A stretch of DNA of 64,000 nt from the NCBI GenBank assembly GCA_963277665.1, contig OY728123.1:632522915-632586914 (forward strand), given 5' to 3'. Shown here in pieces: positions 12,828 to 22,830 of the stretch (the stretch's first letter is position 1; every line of letters starts with the position of its first letter). Source of the stretch: Viscum album (lineage: Eukaryota; Streptophyta; Magnoliopsida; Santalales; Viscaceae). The notes beneath the pieces were generated by a model. That model saw nothing but the letters and a program-made list of their open reading frames with translations, was not told the origin of the DNA and made no database searches. Position numbers and translations under genes: made by a program.

Positions 12828-14308
12828 CCGCGGTGGAGGAGGAGGCAGTAGAGTAGGCAGAGGAGGAGTAGGAGGGGGCACCAGTGGAGGAGGAGGATGA
12901 GGCAGCAGACTAGGAGGAGGAGGAGGAAGCGCTGGTGGAGGAGGAGGAGGACGAGGCTGTGGTGGAGGAGAAGGAGGAGGAGGAGGAGGAGCAGGGCGGA
13001 GGCAGCAGAGGCAGGGCGGAGGCAGGGAAGAGGAGGAGGTGGCATTGGCGGAGGAGGAGGAGGCCGCGGTGGAGGAGGAGGCACCGACAGCAGCGCGGAG
13101 GAAGGGCGGAGGCAGCGAAGGCTGCGGAGGAGGAGGAGGATGAGGCCGGTGGAGGGGAGGAGGAGCAGGAGCAGAGGAGGAGGTGGCGGCCGCAGAGGCA
13201 CCGGTGTGACCACGGCGTGACCGCGACGTGACCGCGGCGTGACCGCGGCGTGACCGCGGCGTGACCGCGGCATGACCGCGGCATGACCGCGGCGTGACCG
13301 CGGCATGACCGTAGAGGAGGAGGTGGCCACGGAGGCACCGGCGGCACCGGCGGAGGAGGAGGAGGCATCAGCGGAGGAGGAGGTGGCTGCGGTGGAGGAG
13401 GAGGCACCGACATCAGCACAGAGGCAGGGCAGAGGCAGCGGAGGAAGAGGAGGATGAGGCCGGTGGAGGAGGAGGAGGAGGAGCAGGAGCAGAGGAGGAG
13501 GTGGCGGCCGCGGCGTAATAGGAGGAGGCGGCGGCCGCAGAGGCACCGACGTGACCGTGGCGTGACCGCAGCGTGACCGCGGCGTGACCGCGGCGTGACC
13601 ACGGCGTGACCGCAGTGCGCAGAGGAGGAGGAGACGTGGAGGCACTGGCGGCACCGGCGGAGGAGGAGGAGGCATCTATGGAGGAGGAGGAGGCCACGGT
13701 GGAGGAGGAGGCACCGAAGGCACCGGCGGCAGCACGAAGTCAGGGCGGAGGCAGGGCGGAGGCAGCGAAGGCAGCGGAGGAGGAGGAGGATGAGGCCGGT
13801 GGAGGGGAGGAGGAGCAGGAGCAGAGGAGGAGGCGGCGGCCGTGATGGAGGACGAGGAGGCAGCGAAGGATGAGGAGGAGGCCGCGGTGGAGGAGGAGGA
13901 GGCCGCGGTGGAGGAGGAGGCACCGACGACAAGGCAGAGGCAGGGAGGAGGCAGGGCGGAGGCAGCAGAGGCAGCGGAGGCAACGGAGGAGGAGGAGGAT
14001 GAGGTCGGTGGAGGAGGAGGAGGAGGAGCAGGAGCAGAGGAGGAAGAGGTGGCCGCAGCAGAGGAGGAGTAGGCGGCGGCCGCGGAGGCACCGGCGTGAC
14101 CGCGGCGTGACCGCGGCTTGACCGCGGCGTGACAGCGGAGGAGGAGGAGGCCGCGGAGGCACCAGCGGAAGAGGGGGAGGCCGCGGAAGCACCGGCAGCA
14201 CCAGCGGAGGAGGAGGATGTATCAGCGGAGGCAGCAGAGGAGGAGGAGGATGAGGCCGGTGGAGGAGGAGGAGGAGGAGCAGGAGCAGAGGAGGAGGCGG
14301 CGGAGTTT
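12828..14308. repeat. GC-rich, CpG-rich GGA/GGC repeat block (large)
   Basis: About 1.5 kb built almost only of GGA, GGC and GCA triplets on the + strand (pyrimidine-rich on the transposase strand). Longer modules recur: a module beginning TGAGGCCGGTGGAGG starts near 13141, 13456, 13792, 14000 (variant) and 14251, always followed by GAGCAGGAGCAGAGG. Three runs of an 11-bp GTGACCGCGGC repeat are embedded in it. The Pro/Leu/Ser- or Gly/Arg-rich frames it opens on both strands are composition artefacts. The block lies between the element's 5' end and the transposase. En/Spm has a GC-rich, methylation-controlled region at the same place, so a regulatory role is plausible but inferred. Confidence 0.88.
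13204..13313. repeat. 11-bp CpG-dense tandem repeat, 10 units
   Basis: Ten units of GTGACCGCGGC, some with CATGACC in place of CGTGACC. Each full unit holds a CCGCGG palindrome and three CpGs. Shorter runs of the same unit lie at 13549-13616 (about 6 units) and 14093-14134 (about 4 units). The variants are mostly C-to-T or G-to-A changes, as expected from loss of methylated cytosine. Confidence 0.92.
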
Positions 14309-14699
14309 TACTACTCACATATTATATTTTTAAGAATGCATGAATAATGTGTTATTTTATAGGTAATGGTACTGGATATGATAGTGTTGGATGGGAAAAG
14401 AGAAAACGGGCGAATTCTATGTTTTATGGACAGTGAAATAAAATGGTATTGAAAAAGATCGCACCTTTTAGGATGAGGAAGATACGGTATTTGGACCCCC
14501 CATTATACGCCCCACCTACATGTTCACCCACTGAACATCTCCCCCACCTAAACACCCCCACCTAAACACCCCCCACCCACTACACCCGCATCACCTGCAC
14601 CCCCCACTTCAAATAAAATTGATTCACACAAATCATGATAGTTGAAATATAGAACAAAAACAAAAAACAAAGCAAATTACAGGCATAGCATACCGCACA
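14309..14699. other. Spacer between the two GC-rich blocks
   Basis: AT-rich to about 14490, then C-rich on the + strand (short CCCCACCTAAACA-type repeats, 14500-14610). No coding sequence recognised. In element orientation this is upstream of the large GC-rich block. Confidence 0.5.
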
Positions 14700-15062
14700 A
14701 TGGAGGAGGAGGAGGCCGCGGAGGAGGAGGAGGCCGCGGAGGCACCAGCGGAGGAGGAGGAGGCCGCGGTGGAGGAGGAGGCCGCGGTGGAGGAGGAGGC
14801 ACCAGCGGAGGAGGAGGACGCACCGGCGGAGGAGGAGGAGGCACCGGTGGAGGAGGAGGAGGACGCGGTGGAGGAGGAGGCACCGGCGGCAGCGGCGCGA
14901 AGGTAGGGCTGAGGCAGGGCGGAGGCGGCGGAGGCACCGGAGGAGGAGGAGGAGGAGCAGAAGCAGAGGAGGAGGCGGCGGCCACGGTGGAGGAGAAGGA
15001 GGCGGCGGCAGCGGCGCAGACGAGGGCTTCCGCGAGAGCTTGATTGTCTATGGGGAGGAGGA
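14700..15062. repeat. GC-rich GGA/GGC repeat block (small)
   Basis: A second block of the same composition as 12828-14308, built on units such as GGAGGAGGAGGCCGCGGT and GAGGAGGAGGCACCGGCGG, and ending with a GGAGCAGAAGCAGAGGAGG module related to the one in the large block. It lies 37 bases inside the 5' subterminal repeat cluster of CACTA-1. Frames through it are composition artefacts. Confidence 0.88.
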
Positions 15063-15098
15063 AGAGGACCCACAGGTTTTTAATAAATCCGCGGGACC

Positions 15099-15286
15099 CT
15101 TTATCAGTGCTAAAATGAAAAGTGCTGATAAAGTGGACCTTTATCAGCGCTTTTGTTAGCACTGATACAGTGCAAGGACTTTATCAGCACTTTTGTTAGC
15201 GTTGATAAATGTCCGGCCCTTTATCAGCGCTTTTCCGTTAGCGCTGATAAAGGCAGGCGCATGCCTTGCCCAGTTTTGTGGTCGTG
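15099..15286. repeat. CACTA-1 5' subterminal repeat cluster and eroded terminal repeat
   Basis: Four inverted pairs of the 13-bp motif CTTTATCAGCGCT: 15099-15111 with 15121-15133, 15139-15151 with 15158-15167 (partial), 15179-15191 with 15198-15209, and 15219-15231 with 15240-15252. Arms are separated by 6-9 bp, so the cluster can form four short hairpins in a row. The terminus at 15274-15286 (TTTTGTGGTCGTG) is a mutated copy of the left end in inverse, followed by the target duplication TCA. Confidence 0.88.
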
Positions 15287-17461
15287 TCAGAAAATTGCAA
15301 GAACTATTCTCAATGAGTATGACATACCTATTTACTTCTAGGCTGAAGCTGTGAATACAACTTGTTATATTATAAACAGAGTCTTGGTTAGACCTATTCT
15401 TAAAAATACCACTTATGAACTGTGGAATAATAGGAAGACTAAAGTTAGTTACTTTAGAGTCTTTGGATGCAAAGTCTTTATTCTCAATACTAAATATAAT
15501 CTTGATAAGTTTTCATCCAAAAGTGATGAAGGAAACTTTCTAGGTTATTCTATATCTAGTAAAGCTTATAGAGTATTTAATAAGAGGACCAAATGTGTGG
15601 AATAATATGTAAACATCAAATTTGATGAAAATGATCCTCATGAACCTAAGACCCCTCATGAAAATCTTGAGGAAGACTTATCCATTCTAAACCTTAATGA
15701 CAAAAATAGTGAACCAGTTGTTAAGACAACTAGTAATGGGAATTTACCAGAACCTACTTCTGTTGAACCAGTTCCTGTAAATGAACCTTAAATTTCTAGA
15801 CATACTTTTTCTAGAACAATTATGACCCTTAAAAACCATACTTTAGATGATTTTGTAGGAGATTTAGATAGAGGAACACAACCTAGAGCTTCTCTAAGAA
15901 ATAAGGTTGAACATCAAGCCTTTCTTTCACAGCCAGAACCTAAAAATATCAATGACGCTATCAATGATGAATTTTGGGTAATGGTAATGCAAGAAGAGTT
16001 AAATCAATTTGAAAGAAACAAAGTCTGAGAATTAGTAGACAAACCTTAGGACATCTCGACCATAGGCACTAAATGGGTTTTTAGAAATAATGTTGATGAG
16101 TCTGGAAATATAGATAGGAATAAAGCTAGATTAGTTGCATAAGGATATAGTAAAGAAGAAGTAATATACTATGAGTAAACCTTTTCACCAGTATCTTGGT
16201 TAGAAGCTATTAGAATTATACTTTCTTATGCTGCTCATCTGAATTTCATGTTATATCAAAGGGATGTTAAAATTAATTTTTTAAATAGTTTTATAATTGA
16301 AGATGTTTTTGTTGAACAACCAATTGGATTTACTAATCCACATTTTCCAAGTCATGTTTTTAAACTTTCTAAAGCTTTGTATGGTTTAAAGCAAGCTCCA
16401 CGAGCTTGGTATGATAGACTTAGTAATTTTCTTATTTCAAAAGTTTTTATTAAAGGGATTGTTGATCCAACTATTTTTATCAAAAGTATTTCCAAATATG
16501 TTTTGACAGTACAAATCTATGTTGATGATATTTTTTGGATCTTATAAAAATGATTAAGTTATTGATTTTTCAAGGATTATGAAAAGAGAATTTGAAATGA
16601 GTTTAATAGTTGAACTCAAATATTTTCGTGAATTTCATGTTTTTCAAAATGAAAATGGTATTATTTTAAATCAATGTAAATATAAAAAGGATCCTTTAAA
16701 ACCTTTTGGTTTGGATAGTAATATGGAAAGTGATACACCTATGAGTACCACTTGAAAATTGGATGCAGATGAAACTGGGAAACCAGTGAATCAAACCAAT
16801 TATAGATGAATGATTTGGAGTTTACTTTATCTTGTTTCCAGTCGACCAGATATTAGGTTTAGTGTGTGTATGTGTGCAGGATTTCAAGCTATTCCAAAAG
16901 GGTCACACCTGCTTTCTGTTAAAAGGATTTTCAAATATCTTAAGCATACTACAAATTTAGGATTATTTAATCTAAAAGGTCAATCATTAGATTTAACAAG
17001 TTACTCAGATGCTGAATTTTCTAGTTGCAAGTTAGATAAGAAGATCACTTCTGGAACATGTCATATTCTAGGTAAGTCCATAGTATCTTGGTGTAGTATG
17101 AAGTACAATTATATTGCATTTTCTACTGCTGAAGTAGATTAAATAGCTTCTGGTAGTTGCTGTGCAGAATATTTTGTGGATGAATCAGAATTTATATGAC
17201 TATGGATATCAATTTAAACATGTATCTATAAACTGTGACAAAACCAGTGCGATCAATATATCTAATAATCTTATATCTAACTCTAGCACTAAGCACATTT
17301 ATGTAAGGAATCAATTTTTGAGGGATCATTATCAAAAGAGTGATATTACTCTTGAATTTATAGGGACTGAACATCAATTAGTTGACATATTCCCCAAGCC
17401 TTTAAGTTCAGATAGGTTAAGATACATAAGACATGAGTTAGGAATGATAAAATTTCCTTGA
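15287..17461 (+). pseudogene. Copia-1 pol remnant: integrase C-terminus, reverse transcriptase, RNase H
   Basis: Three-frame remnant of the Copia polyprotein. Integrase C-terminal part (15290-15604) includes ARTILNEYDIPIYF, CYIINRVLVRPILKNTTYE and YFRVFGCKVFILNTK. The connection region follows, with a stop after NEP at about 15789. RT core: TKWVFRNNVDESG (about 16060), DVKINFLNSF, YGLKQAPRAWYDRL, and the catalytic YVDD at 16518-16529. RNase H: SDAEFSSCKLDKKITSGTCH (about 17005) and CAEYFVDE, then in the next frame VSINCDKTSAINISNN, STKHIYVRNQFLRDH and DIFPKPLSSDRL, ending with a stop at about 17459. Stops and at least two frameshifts inactivate it. The order integrase before RT identifies Ty1-copia rather than gypsy. 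Confidence 0.92.
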
Positions 17462-17640
17462 ACCTCACAATTATACCTCACTAATATGAACCTCACTCTT
17501 ATACCTCACTGATATGAACCTCATCGTTATACCTCACTGGTATGAACCTCACTGTTATACCTCATTGGTATGAATCACACCATTATACCTCAATGATATG
17601 AACCTCACCATTATAACGTCAAGGATATTGGACATCATTG
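17462..17640. repeat. 28-bp tandem repeat between pol and the extra ORF
   Basis: About five to six copies of a unit close to ATGAACCTCACTGTTATACCTCACTG, beginning directly after the pol stop codon. The two halves (ATGAACCTCAC and TTATACCTCA) are themselves similar, so the array may have grown from a 14-bp unit. It precedes a non-coding stretch (17641-17887). Confidence 0.85.
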
Positions 17641-17887
17641 TTAGGAATCCTCACCAGTATATGTCACATCTATTTTTTGCTATTTTAAAATTCGTGTTTT
17701 TCATTTTAGCCCCCAAAATCTGTATTGTTTGTATTATATTCATTATGTTTTATTTATTTATTTCTTGATTCCTAAAGGATAAAACATTAGTTTTAACCTC
17801 ATCTTAATCCACCTCGAACCCTTGAACTTCAAACCTTAGCCCCCAAACCTTCGTTTCTCTCGAACCCTAAACCTCACGATTCGTAGA

Positions 17888-20635
17888 ATGGAACAAGTGA
17901 AGAGAAAAACTGTCAGTAAAGATGGTGATGAGATGAATGCCAAGAGACTCAAAGGAGAGTCTTTTGGTGACATTCAAGCTAAGAAACCAATAAACCCTCA
18001 TCTCATGAAAAGGGAAATAGTAGTTGAGTAAGATCTATGCGAAGAATGGTTGATGACCAGTAAGTCATTAATTCTGAGAGTACTTGAAAAGCGGAAATGG
18101 GTTGAATTCTTATCAAACAAAAATGGACCACTTTATCCTAAATTTGTTAAAGCCTTATATGAGTATCTCATATTTGAAAAACTAGATAATGGGAATTGGG
18201 TCTTCTTATTTGTTAATGGAAAGGAAGTTTCATTCCCCTCAGTGGAATTGGATGATTGTCTAAGGGTACCATATGAAGGTATCTTCAATTTCTATTAAAA
18301 TTATGTACCCCCAACTAGTGTCATTTTTGAGTATGAATCTGCATTATAAGAGCTCATTGGATATGGAACACCAAGAAAATTAGTTTCTACCAAAATCGAT
18401 GGAGAGAACCAGTTGTTGTTCAAATTTATCCAGGAAGTGTTAAGTCCAAGAAGAGGGGAAACTGAAAACCTTAATTTCCAATATATATTATTGTTGTATA
18501 TGCTAAGGCATGGTGTAAAAGTAAATTTGTGTATGCTTATAATGGTTTATATGGAATATATGACTAGGCTGAAATAAAAAAAAGCCTTGTTCTTTTCCAA
18601 GTTGATATCTTTAATGCTTAATGTAAAGGGAATAGCTGGATCCCAAGATAAGACTATAGCGATGAAGGACAACTAATGCATCACCAAAACTATTTGGAAA
18701 TACATGAAGATTAACTGGAACCCATGGAAAAGAGAATGGGTCCGTGATAAAAGGAAGTTACATGAAAAGTTCAATCCTGTGGACCATCCTTCCAGAGCAA
18801 ATGATGTGAGGGATCCAGGTCTAGGACCTGACGAGGGGGAACCTCAATATAGTGATGATGATGCTGACGAGGATACCTCTATAAAAGGTGGAGGGGATAC
18901 TAAATTTCCTCAAAGACCAGCTGCTGAAAAGGTGTCTTATAGAAAGGCAAGTCCACCTGTGAAAGAAGTAGTTCAAAGAGAAACTGCTGAAGAAATCTCT
19001 GTAAATGAGGAAGACCCACCTAAATCAGTTCATAAGGAGACTGCTCCAGTTTCCAAAAATAGTGACAATGGAGAAGAAAAATCATGATCTAATAATGGAA
19101 GTACCTGTTTGAGTCTCAGTCCTCTGATTGAGAGCTCTATTATTCCTGTTGAGGATATTCTTGTAGTGGACAGACCAGTACCTATTGCTGACATACCCCA
19201 ACCTGTGAAACCTGGTTTGGTTATAAATTTTGTTTTAGATGAATCTTCTGAAGATGAAGTACCCAATTCTGCTGCTACTGCTGCTTTAGATATAGTGATG
19301 GATGATCAGGTTGAGGGGGAGAAACTTGTAAGGCTAGGATCAGTTTCTGTGACATATGAAGTGGAAGATTGGTCAGTGGATCCAGGATTTGTTGTTTTGG
19401 GTCTAGATTATCCTGATTCTGATGATGAGACATCCCTTAGAAGACATCCTGTGTCATATGATATTTTCTCAGAGGATGTTACTTCTCAAACAGTAGATCC
19501 TCTAGCTCTTCCAGAAGATATTGTGAGAAAAGGAGATCTTGAATCACTGAAATTAGAATGGAAAACCTATTTTATTGAAGAGATGAATAAGATGGAGAGT
19601 TGTTTGGTATCTTCTTTGAGAAATGTTATGTTCAGTGCTGTGACGGAATTGATGGATGAAGTGGAAGTGTGTCAAAAATCATATTGGGCATTTTACAGAG
19701 GTTATTGATTCCTTGAACCAATCTGTTGCCTCATTTGACACCTTCACGAGTTCTAAATCTCAATTTGATACTGACATAAACTACATTTTAGGTGTAGTAA
19801 AACAGTTTGTGGATGTGTTTGAAGAATTTAATAAGACCATAAAAACGCATGACAATACTCCTGATTTTGTTGTGAAAAAATTGATAAGTAATTTGACTCA
19901 GTCTTTCAATGAAATAGTAGCCTTTACTATGGAACCTCTTGCTGCGTCCATAGTTTCAGTTGATGTTGAACAATTCAGGTCTGTGCTAAAATAAGAACTT
20001 AGTCATGTTAGTACCAGTAGCTCATCTGATTCTCAGGTGATTACTACCACCAGGGATATCAGAAAAATCATCCAATATTATATGAGAGATGATACTGCAT
20101 CCCAGAAGGAAATCAAAGACAAAATTGATTACTATTTTTAGAGAGTGTACACCAAGCGTCAGCTAACCAACCATTTCATGCTGCTGTTAGAGAATATGAA
20201 ACTTCCCCAGTTACTCAATCCTTCAAAGAACAAGTTAGTAACTTCAGTGAGTTGACTCCTACCTTGTAAAAGTTTATGGAGAACAAGGATTATTTTATAT
20301 CTGCAATGTAAAGAGGAGGAGGTATCATTATGGATTTCAGGAATCTCTTACTGCCATTCTTACATATGGACAATACACCTATTATAGTGCATCCTTACTT
20401 ACCTGCCACTGGTTCTGCTGGTTCCACACTTCACATGACTCTTGCTCAGGCAATCAGAATCCCGACTCCTATGATCAACCAGAAGAGTACTCATTACTGA
20501 CCTGGTAGTGTTTCAATAGCTCAACCACCTTTGATCATCACTCGTGTTCCCAAGACTTCACCTACGCCTACCAAGCCTGAATCCTCTTCTAATCCCATAG
20601 ACAAATCCAAATTACCTATTAAGGAGGTTGATTGA
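17888..20635 (+). pseudogene. Copia-1 extra ORF in the env-like position, decayed
   Basis: A degraded frame of about 915 codons between pol and the 3' LTR. It starts MEQVKRKTVSKDGDEM (basic N-terminus) and keeps one frame, with stops, to about 19680. It then shifts and ends in a third frame with SSNPIDKSKLPIKEVD. A region at about 18050-18300 (YPKFVKALYEYL, WVFLFVNGKEVSFP, DDCLRVPYEG) resembles the 'putative plant transposon protein' domain seen in some plant retroelement proteins. The middle is acidic and probably disordered (EPQYSDDDADEDTS). The later part (about 19500-20150) has heptad-like, possibly coiled-coil stretches. I see no clear signal peptide or membrane segment, so calling it an envelope gene would go too far. 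Sireviruses commonly carry a gene here. Confidence 0.7.
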
Positions 20636-21024
20636 TTAGTGTCTAAGACATTTGATAGGAATCTTTGTATTTATTTTGTACTATATCATGTAAGTTTGTC
20701 ATGTGAAATGAAAATGTCTGTTTTCTCCATTATTATTTTATAATCTGAACCATTGTTTTTCTATTTTTGTTAATCACAAAGGGGGAGAAAGATTATAATA
20801 TGGGGAGACATTACACTAAGGGGGAGGAATTTATAATATGTATCTTTGGGGAAAATATATATTTCTTTTTTACTCTTATGTTTGTCCATAGTTTAACTCT
20901 AACACATTTGAGAGTTATGATATGAACACACTAAGAAATTATATTAGATGTATTTTACTATGCTTCATTAATGTTTAATCTGGATTATAATTCCATAATT
21001 TGTGATTATAGAAAAGGGGTATAT
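20636..21024 (+). other. 3' untranslated region and polypurine tract of Copia-1
   Basis: AT-rich non-coding DNA with two purine-rich runs near 20780 and 20820 (AAAGGGGGAGAAAG and AAGGGGGAGGAA). It ends in GAAAAGGGG (21011-21019) just before the LTR, a good polypurine tract for plus-strand priming. The internal AAGGGGGAG runs look like additional or older tracts. Confidence 0.65.
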
Positions 21025-21295
21025 TGTTGGACTCACCTATTCTAATAATCTCAAAAATGTTTAGATATGATATTATTAATCCCAAATAATTTCTATCTAT
21101 ATATTAATTATACTATATTATTATGATATAATGCTAATAAGTTGATATGAATGCCAAACTGATCATATCATATCATTAGAATATGTTATTCAATGTTTAT
21201 TTGTGATTATAGATATATAACGATGATTAGGCTTGATACTAACTAAATCTGGAAATGAAATTCATAGAACAAATACTTTATAAGAACTCGAGTAC

Positions 21296-21600
21296 AGATA
21301 GATTTACCGATAAACAAAGGTCACCGATAGAATATGTCTACTAGTAGACAAGGTCACTGATACAAGGAGCTACTGCTACACAGACAGCTTCCGATACACG
21401 GAGCTACCACTACACAGACAACAACCGATACAAGGAGACACCGTTACACAGAAAACTACTGATACAAGGAGCTACCGCTACAAAAACAGCTACTGCTACA
21501 AGGAAGATACCGTTACAGAGAGTAACAGATACCGATGCAAGACCTATCGTTACAAGTCCATCGCTACAAGTTCACTGATACAAGGAGCTACCAATGGAAA
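21296..21600. repeat. Short tandem repeats in the Copia-1 LTR
   Basis: Degenerate repeats of a 15-17-bp unit, alternating forms such as ACCGATACAAGGAGCT and ACCGCTACACAGACA, over about 300 bp. They lie 200-500 bp upstream of the LTR TATA box, where U3 enhancer repeats occur in some retroelements; that function is inferred. Confidence 0.75.
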
Positions 21601-21803
21601 CCAGTCACTATTTCTCTAAACTATATCTCTCTATTTGTTTATTAGCAACATTTATATTTGGTTCTTTTAATGAAACTGAAATTAATTAATGATATCTTTT
21701 GGATATCAAGAAACCATACCTCATACCTGTAGAAGTAATGAATCCTTTTGTAGGATACTAATTAATGATGTTTGTTGGACGTTAGGGAACCATAACTCAT
21801 ACC

Positions 21804-21811
21804 TATAAAAG
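21804..21811 (+). promoter_or_regulatory. TATA box of the Copia-1 LTR
   Basis: TATAAAAG in the middle of the LTR. A related upstream copy of the surrounding sequence (ACCATACCTCATACCTGTAGAAG, about 100 bp earlier) lacks the TATA, suggesting a local duplication. AATAAAAGG at about 21841 could be a polyadenylation signal. Confidence 0.5.
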
Positions 21812-22830
21812 GTATTCATTCCCATTGCCGGAGCTCATGTAATAAAAGGAATAACGATCTACTAGAGAAATCACATATAGAGATACACACATATAAGAAG
21901 AATAGATGAATAACTCGAAGAAAGCTCATACACATCAAGAACATAAGTTCAGGAGGAGGTTCAAGTGCTACAAAGAATACTCTCTCATTCAAGCTGAACA
22001 CCAATACTAGAAGTGAAGGAACACAATCACGACACTCTATTTTCCCGAAAACTTCTAGAAAAGAACTCAAAGCTTCATCCGATTCAATACAAAGGAGTCC
22101 AAAGCTTAATTGATATCATAAAAGATCATTCTAAACTCATCTCCATATTATTTCTCTACTGTGATCATTTTTATTACATTACGAGCTGTGTGTGTGCTTC
22201 TGTTTGTTTGGACACACACACAGACATCTAAGTTAAATTGGAGGATACTGAAATCCTTATACCAAACTCTTTACAACTTTATGTATCCCACATAGAATTG
22301 TTGTAGAGGTCTGAGGACTCGACAGCCTGTGTGCTGTTGAAACTGCTTTCCCATGTAGAACTGTGGTAGAGGTCTGAGGACCTGGATAGTTTGAGTACTA
22401 TTGTGAACCCCAATCTAGGGTGTGGATCAAAGTTTTATATAAACTACTTGAGAGGACTAAATCTAAGCTTGCGACTGAACCTCTTGATTAAAACTATTGT
22501 GCATCTTATTTCAGTTTAAACTAATTTCAATATTCCAAGGCTAAATACTTTGAAATACAACTCTGTTTTAAAGTAACACTGATAGTTGAATTAGAAATTT
22601 TTTTTAATCATTGTTATCCAGTAAATTAGTTTCAAAAGCTAAATTAATGTTCAGATTAAGTTAAATGAGAAATAATCAATCTTCGAGAAACTAACTGAAC
22701 ACTTACAATATTTTTAAATTCACTATTCTTTAACTTGTTTGTTAAATTTGGGGTTTTTAATAGAAATTTTTTAATCAGAAATTTTTAATTGGAACTCAAT
22801 TAACCCCCTCTTGAGTATCCACTCCGACCA

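Larger units (their letters stand above)
35..15286 (-). mobile_element. CACTA-1: 15.25-kb CACTA (En/Spm-like) DNA transposon
   Basis: A large CACTA-superfamily element whose genes run on the minus strand. The left end is CACTACTATAACC (35-47). The right end, reversed, starts CACGACCACAAAA, matching 8 of 13, so it is eroded. Both ends are flanked by TCA (32-34 and 15287-15289), the 3-bp target duplication expected of CACTA elements. The host Copia reading frame is continuous across the insertion, which fixes the borders independently of the eroded right terminus. In element orientation the order is: 5' end with palindromic subterminal repeats (15099-15252), GC-rich blocks (15062-12828), TNP2 transposase relic (12539-9252), Ulp1-like gene (9171-5814), 183-bp satellite (5690-771), AT-rich spacer, 3' subterminal repeats (238-53). 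With a broken transposase it is non-autonomous today. Confidence 0.93.
15287..22830 (+). mobile_element. Copia-1: Sirevirus-like Ty1-copia retrotransposon, right part
   Basis: This is the part of Copia-1 to the right of CACTA-1: integrase C-terminus, RT, RNase H, an extra ORF, a polypurine tract and the 3' LTR. The RT/RNase H sequence reads like the SIRE1/Maximus (Sirevirus) lineage, and the long extra ORF between pol and the LTR and the 1.8-kb LTR fit that assignment. The 5' LTR, gag and most of integrase are outside the window. All frames carry stops, so the copy is inactive. If the LTR ends at 22830, the five bases after it, ATAGA, are half of the expected target duplication; the other half is outside the window. 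Confidence 0.85.
21025..22830 (+). repeat. 3' LTR of Copia-1
   Basis: The left border TGTTGGACTC directly follows the polypurine tract. The right border is placed at the CA of CTCCGACCA (22830), after AACCCCCTCTTGAGTATCCAC, a sequence type common at the ends of plant Copia LTRs. Length is 1806 bp, within the range of Sirevirus LTRs. There is no second LTR in the window to confirm the right edge, so that border is uncertain by a few tens of bases. Contains a TATA box at 21804 and a tandem repeat region at 21296-21600. Confidence 0.72.

Noticed and set aside
12758..15162. Long open frames on both strands coding Pro/Leu/Ser-, Gly/Arg- or Glu/Ala-rich proteins
   Set aside because: The triplet-repeat composition lacks stop codons in nearly all frames of both strands at once. 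Overlapping frames of similar length in opposite directions and no family similarity mark them as artefacts.
17860..17875. Telomere-like CCCTAAAC sequence
   Set aside because: A single copy in the leader before the Copia extra ORF; no tandem array.
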